This document shows positions 62,379 to 64,000 of a stretch of DNA of 64,000 bases, one piece after another. The position numbers were made by a program, and so were the translations under genes. This stretch comes from JAKAXS01 sp965279065 (GTDB lineage Bacteria > Pseudomonadota > Alphaproteobacteria > Rhizobiales > Hyphomicrobiaceae): contig OZ257134.1 in the NCBI GenBank assembly GCA_965279065.1, positions 2,666,001 to 2,730,000 of the forward strand, in the 5' to 3' direction. Under the pieces are notes generated by a model that saw only the letters and a program-made list of their open reading frames with translations, had not been told where the DNA came from and did not search any database. Within the stretch, counting starts at the first letter, position 1. Every line of letters begins with the position of its first letter.

Positions 62379-63611
62379 TCAAATGCGGTTGGGCATCTCA
62401 CGCAACAGGCTTCCATGCCAGCATCGGAGACGCTCGACCCATACATCCATTGCGATACGTTCTTGCTCGAGCCGCCACGGCCCTTCTTCCATTAATTGCT
62501 GGGCGCTATGCTCTGCGTCCGTCAGTCCCGCGTATGCTTGAGCTGGGCCGGGACGCGACGCGTCAGCCACCCAATAGGGCCGCAAGCCCATGGCGGTGTC
62601 GGCATCCATGAAGGCCGTCTCCAGGTGGGAAAGCCCGGCGCGCCGGAGCGCAGCCACCATTTGAAAGCCTGCACGGTCGAGATCGCCCGCATAGAGCACC
62701 GGAAGATCAGCGAGCCAGGAAGCGGCCGCTAACATGCGCACGGCGTCTCCTCGCCCGAAGATCGCGATAACGCCCGGCACCGGCGGTAAGGCACGAAACG
62801 TCGCGGCGTTTTCAACGATGACCACGCCGACAAGTTGCGAGCTTATGGAACCGCGAACCGGCGAAGCCAACAGGGACGAAGCCGGTAGCGCGAAATGCGG
62901 GTATGGAAGCAACGCCCCATCGAGATCGCGCAGCTCGAACAGCGCGGTCTCGTCGTCGACGAAGCCTAGCTTGCCAGCCCATCCTTTTGCGTCGGCGTTG
63001 CTGGCAACGCCGAGCGCGGCGAATATCGGCGTGAGGAGACTTCGGTTTTGCTCCAGGAACTTCGAGTGCATGCCCGCACAGGCCACCTCGCGCACGCGCA
63101 CGGAAGCGGGCTGGGTCAGGGGCACGAGCCTTATAAAGCGGCACAGAATGTCGAAGTCAGTGTCCGCCAGCGCCACGACCGCTGGCCAATAGTTAGCGAG
63201 AAGTACAAGACGAGGATCAAGTGCAGAAAGGCTTTCACAGCGTCGCTGCGCCGCCGACAGCTCTTCTGAACGCTGAAGCAGGCGGGCGACGTCTTCGACC
63301 GATGTCACGCGCGCATTGCGGGGAATGCGCACGCGGCCGAAATTGCGGGTCGGCCAATCCTCATAGTCGAGAGAGATACCCCCCGCAGTTTCCGCTGCCT
63401 GTTGCCACGTAAGCGCCCACTCACGCACGGCGGGGAAATTCTCGGCGAGATAGGCGGCAGTCAAGCCGGGTGTGGTTATGGCAAAGATTTCCGGAGAAGC
63501 GCCCGGGTCGCGCAGCGCGGCGCTGACCCAGCGGTCGAAGCGCTTCGCCATCCAGCGTTCGAGGTCGGTAGGCGATTTCCACCGCGTGATGGCATCAGGC
63601 GATGTTGTCAT
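62379..63611 (-). CDS. jetD: Wadjet protein JetD (DUF3322 + DUF2220, Toprim nuclease)
   Basis: A 410-residue protein. The N-terminal DUF3322 part begins with SPTDLERWMAKRFDRWV; the C-terminal DUF2220 part has a Toprim site with Glu267 (VVIVENAATF) and Asp310/Asp312 (YAGDLDRAGF). JetD is the topoisomerase-VI-like nuclease of Wadjet, which cuts circular plasmid DNA marked by the JetABC SMC complex. Its start overlaps the end of jetC by 17 bases, the usual order. Full length, and all catalytic residues are present. Confidence 0.92.
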   Translation of the reverse strand: MTTSPDAITRWKSPTDLERWMAKRFDRWVSAALRDPGASPEIFAITTPGLTAAYLAENFPAVREWALTWQQAAETAGGISLDYEDWPTRNFGRVRIPRNARVTSVEDVARLLQRSEELSAAQRRCESLSALDPRLVLLANYWPAVVALADTDFDILCRFIRLVPLTQPASVRVREVACAGMHSKFLEQNRSLLTPIFAALGVASNADAKGWAGKLGFVDDETALFELRDLDGALLPYPHFALPASSLLASPVRGSISSQLVGVVIVENAATFRALPPVPGVIAIFGRGDAVRMLAAASWLADLPVLYAGDLDRAGFQMVAALRRAGLSHLETAFMDADTAMGLRPYWVADASRPGPAQAYAGLTDAEHSAQQLMEEGPWRLEQERIAMDVWVERLRCWHGSLLREMPNRI

Positions 63612-64000
63612 TCAGCACGATCTCTTCCGATGCTTCGCCGGCCGCCACGCGCTCCAACGCTTCCCGCGTAAGCCCGGCAAGACGCTCATCAATCTGCGCA
63701 AGATCGAGCTCGGCGATGTCGATACCCGCCTCCTTGGCCATCGAGAGCGCGGAAGCCGCGGCTATGCTCTGGTTTTGCTGCACGAGGTCCTTGAGGTCAT
63801 GAACCGTGACGACCGTGCGGCGGTCTTTCGTATCGACAGCGAAGGCCCGCTCGATGTGGCGAGCGACGACAGCGAGATTCTTCGAGGGCATGGCGAAAAT
63901 CATCTGGAAGCCGAAGGCGCTGAAAAGCTGCAGCAACGCGCGGGTCGTGTCGTCGTGACTGTTCTTGAACGCCTCGTCGAGCATGAGGACGCAAAAAGAC
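63595..64000 (-). CDS. jetC: Wadjet protein JetC, SMC-like ATPase, C-terminal part only
   Basis: The frame is open to the right window edge; about 135 C-terminal residues are seen of a protein that should exceed 1000. The Walker B and D-loop region CVLMLDEAFKNS is followed by LLQLFSAFGFQMIFAMP, typical of JetC/MukB-like ATPases. The rest of jetC, jetB and jetA should lie beyond base 64000 on the same strand. The stop overlaps the start of jetD. Confidence 0.88.
   Translation of the reverse strand, partial: SFCVLMLDEAFKNSHDDTTRALLQLFSAFGFQMIFAMPSKNLAVVARHIERAFAVDTKDRRTVVTVHDLKDLVQQNQSIAAASALSMAKEAGIDIAELDLAQIDERLAGLTREALERVAAGEASEEIVLNDNIA

Noticed and set aside
53026..64000. CRISPR array or a repeat of the tRNA 3' end within the island
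   Set aside because: No regularly spaced repeats were seen, and no second copy of the tRNA-Gln 3' sequence was found inside the window.

Overview
The window is high-GC (roughly 60-65% by eye), gene-dense bacterial chromosome. It looks like an alphaproteobacterium of the Hyphomicrobiales (Rhizobiales). Supporting genes are a DUF2155 protein beside an NDUFA12-like complex I subunit, a long B12-dependent ribonucleotide reductase, an alphaproteobacterial-type general-stress protein, DUF6111, H-NS/HvrA-like DNA binding, groES-groEL behind a CIRCE-like element, and a Methylobacterium-like 29-residue pqqA. The genus cannot be fixed from sequence alone; Hyphomicrobiaceae is a guess.

Region 1-53,000 is an ordinary chromosomal backbone. 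From left to right it holds: the tail of an MsbA-type ABC exporter; SRPBCC, DUF2155 and NDUFA12 genes; nrdJ with probable NrdR boxes upstream; an AT-rich orphan gene; a PagL-like lipid A deacylase; several small unknown proteins; an RlpA-like protein; a CinA-like protein, sfsA and msrB; an EF-G paralogue with a changed catalytic residue; an aspartate aminotransferase; a Nudix-DUF6111-cca cluster; a DUF2252 protein; groES-groEL; an H-NS-like protein; a macA-macB-type efflux operon; sodB; panC; putA; a VWA and J-domain pair; a guaB-MAPEG-MAPEG-rsmB operon in which every junction overlaps by 4 nt; a large unknown membrane protein; a panE-like reductase; an FAD dehydrogenase; a di-heme peroxidase; an isolated pqqA; rlmE; ppx/gppA; and an M15 peptidase. 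A tRNA-Gln(CUG) closes the backbone.

Region 53,026-64,000 is a mobile defence island beside that tRNA. It starts with a recombinase module (large serine recombinase, DUF2924, DUF3489 and a small protein). Next comes a two-gene unit with a Lit-like HExxH peptidase and an unrecognised partner. Then a three-gene, translationally coupled operon matches the ABC-three-component (ABC-3C) layout: DUF4297-type nuclease effector, winged-helix middle component, and DUF3732 ABC ATPase with a zinc-hook-like insert. At the right edge are jetD and the 3' end of jetC from a Wadjet anti-plasmid system that continues beyond the window.

The best candidate for something undescribed is the Lit-like peptidase with its 164-residue partner, packed between the recombinase module and two recognisable defence systems. 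Secondary points of interest are a MacA adaptor with an LTxxQ (Spy/CpxP-like) insertion, the isolated pqqA, a strongly structured gene-free stretch near 9.2-9.65 kb, and recurring GGTCAGACC-type hairpins at gene ends.
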